A DNA stretch of 64,000 nt, taken from contig JBAMDO010000118.1 in NCBI GenBank assembly GCA_037074765.1, positions 107,434-171,433 on the forward strand. The letters are read 5' to 3'. Below, piece after piece: positions 63,424-64,000 of this stretch. The DNA comes from Mansonella perstans (lineage: Eukaryota > Nematoda > Chromadorea > Rhabditida > Onchocercidae). The notes beneath the pieces are model-generated. The model was not told where the DNA came from and made no database searches. It worked only from the letters and a program-made list of their open reading frames with translations. The number at the start of each line of letters is the position of its first letter. Within the stretch, counting starts at the first letter, position 1. The translations under genes and the position numbers were made by a program.

Positions 63424-63540
63424 ATGTTGGAGTTGTTATCAATTCAAATGTGGCGAAATTTGTTGCTGTTCCTTATTTTCATCATTTATTGTATGGGCAA
63501 TGCACCACCAGGAGGACCACCACCAGCACCAATGGGATGA
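63424..63540 (+). CDS. Array member 6, secreted Pro/Gly-rich peptide, intronless
   Basis: Single exon of 38 residues: signal peptide MLELLSIQMWRNLLLFLIF then I-I-Y-C, followed by MGNAPPGGPPPAPMG and TGA. Acceptor TTTCAG three bases before the ATG; AATAAA near 63708 in a 3' region homologous to member 3. Member 3 has a 157-base intron exactly where this copy reads through from GGGCAATGCA to CACCACCAGGAGG. The mature peptide would be about 15 residues of Pro, Gly, Ala and Met. Function unknown. Confidence 0.7.
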   Translation: MLELLSIQMWRNLLLFLIFIIYCMGNAPPGGPPPAPMG

Positions 63541-64000
63541 AAAAAAAGTCCATAACGCTGATTTGATTTTGGCTATCAGACTGTCAGTTCATATCATCTC
63601 CTCATCGTTCAACATTTCACTGTCAGATGCGTCAGACAACTGTCTTCTTCAACACTGTTGTACATTTTCAGTCAATAAGCCTTAATTCCAATGGATGTTT
63701 TCATCAATAAATATTATCTTAAAAATGTTTAATTACATTAGATTATATTGGATTATGTTTAATTATATTGGATAGCATTGATATCACCAAACATGTAAGT
63801 ATGGCTGTATTTAGATAAGAGAATAAAAATGGTAAAAATACGTCGGTCGCTAACAATCACCAAATAAATTCGTTGTCAATCTGACCATTAGAAATTGACT
63901 ATAAAAATATGTTGGAAAAATTTCTCAGACTCAATGCAATTTCCTGGCATCAATTGTTTCAAAGTTAAAAATGCTTATGAAACAAATGGTTTGATAAATC

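Larger units (their letters stand above)
61251..64000. repeat. Array unit B of the ~4.1 kb tandem duplication
   Basis: Copy of 57159-60039, continuing to the window edge. It keeps the same order: minus-strand member, head-to-head spacer, plus-strand member and shared 3' region. Differences concentrate in the mature-peptide exons, the hexamer repeat and the intron of the plus-strand gene. Confidence 0.9.

Noticed and set aside
1..64000. tRNA or rRNA genes, CRISPR arrays
   Set aside because: No cloverleaf with a convincing T-arm, no rRNA core sequence and no spacer-repeat array noticed by eye; a tRNAscan run would be the real test.

Overview
The window looks like nuclear DNA of a nematode, most consistent with a spirurid or filarial-type genome. 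It is strongly AT-rich. Genes are broken into many short exons by mostly 50-900 bp AT-rich GT-AG introns. Several start codons sit 2-20 bases behind an isolated TTTCAG-type acceptor, as expected for spliced-leader trans-splicing. The proteins are closest to metazoan, often nematode-type, families. The species assignment is inference; no marker gene here settles it.

Layout. 1-2085 (-): N-terminal part of a mitochondrial very-long-chain acyl-CoA dehydrogenase that runs off the left edge. 4029-7478 (-): MATH-BTB (SPOP/BATH-type) cullin-3 adaptor. 9485-13146 (+): seven-finger C2H2 zinc-finger protein. 14177-16681 (+): Transformer-2 type SR splicing factor with a long first large intron that seems to hold a poison exon. 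18698-30572 (+): large DENND5/Rab6IP1-type protein (tripartite DENN, RUN, PLAT, RUN). 32316-35376 (+): SQV-7/SLC35D nucleotide-sugar transporter. 37451-46461 (-): USP25/28-type deubiquitinase. 49611-53828 (+): MEPCE/Bin3-type RNA gamma-phosphate methyltransferase. 54203-54520 (-) and 54865-56376 (+): two unrecognised intronless genes arranged head to head. 56850-64000: a repeat-built array of tiny secreted Gly/Pro-rich peptide genes.

The conserved genes are housekeeping or regulatory and show no shared pathway; spacing does not argue for tight operons. I assembled gene models exon by exon by requiring matching splice phases and family similarity, so internal boundaries are mostly good, while first exons, UTRs and a few named junctions are less certain.

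The most unusual part is the right end. At least six related copies (two in + and two in - orientation that look intact, one frameshifted, one decayed) encode a conserved 20-odd residue signal peptide followed by a very different short tail made of Gly or Pro/Gly. They share about 140 bp of upstream sequence, lie in head-to-head pairs inside a ~4.1 kb tandem duplication, and differ in intron presence, Gly-repeat number and stop codon. This looks like a fast-evolving secreted peptide family.
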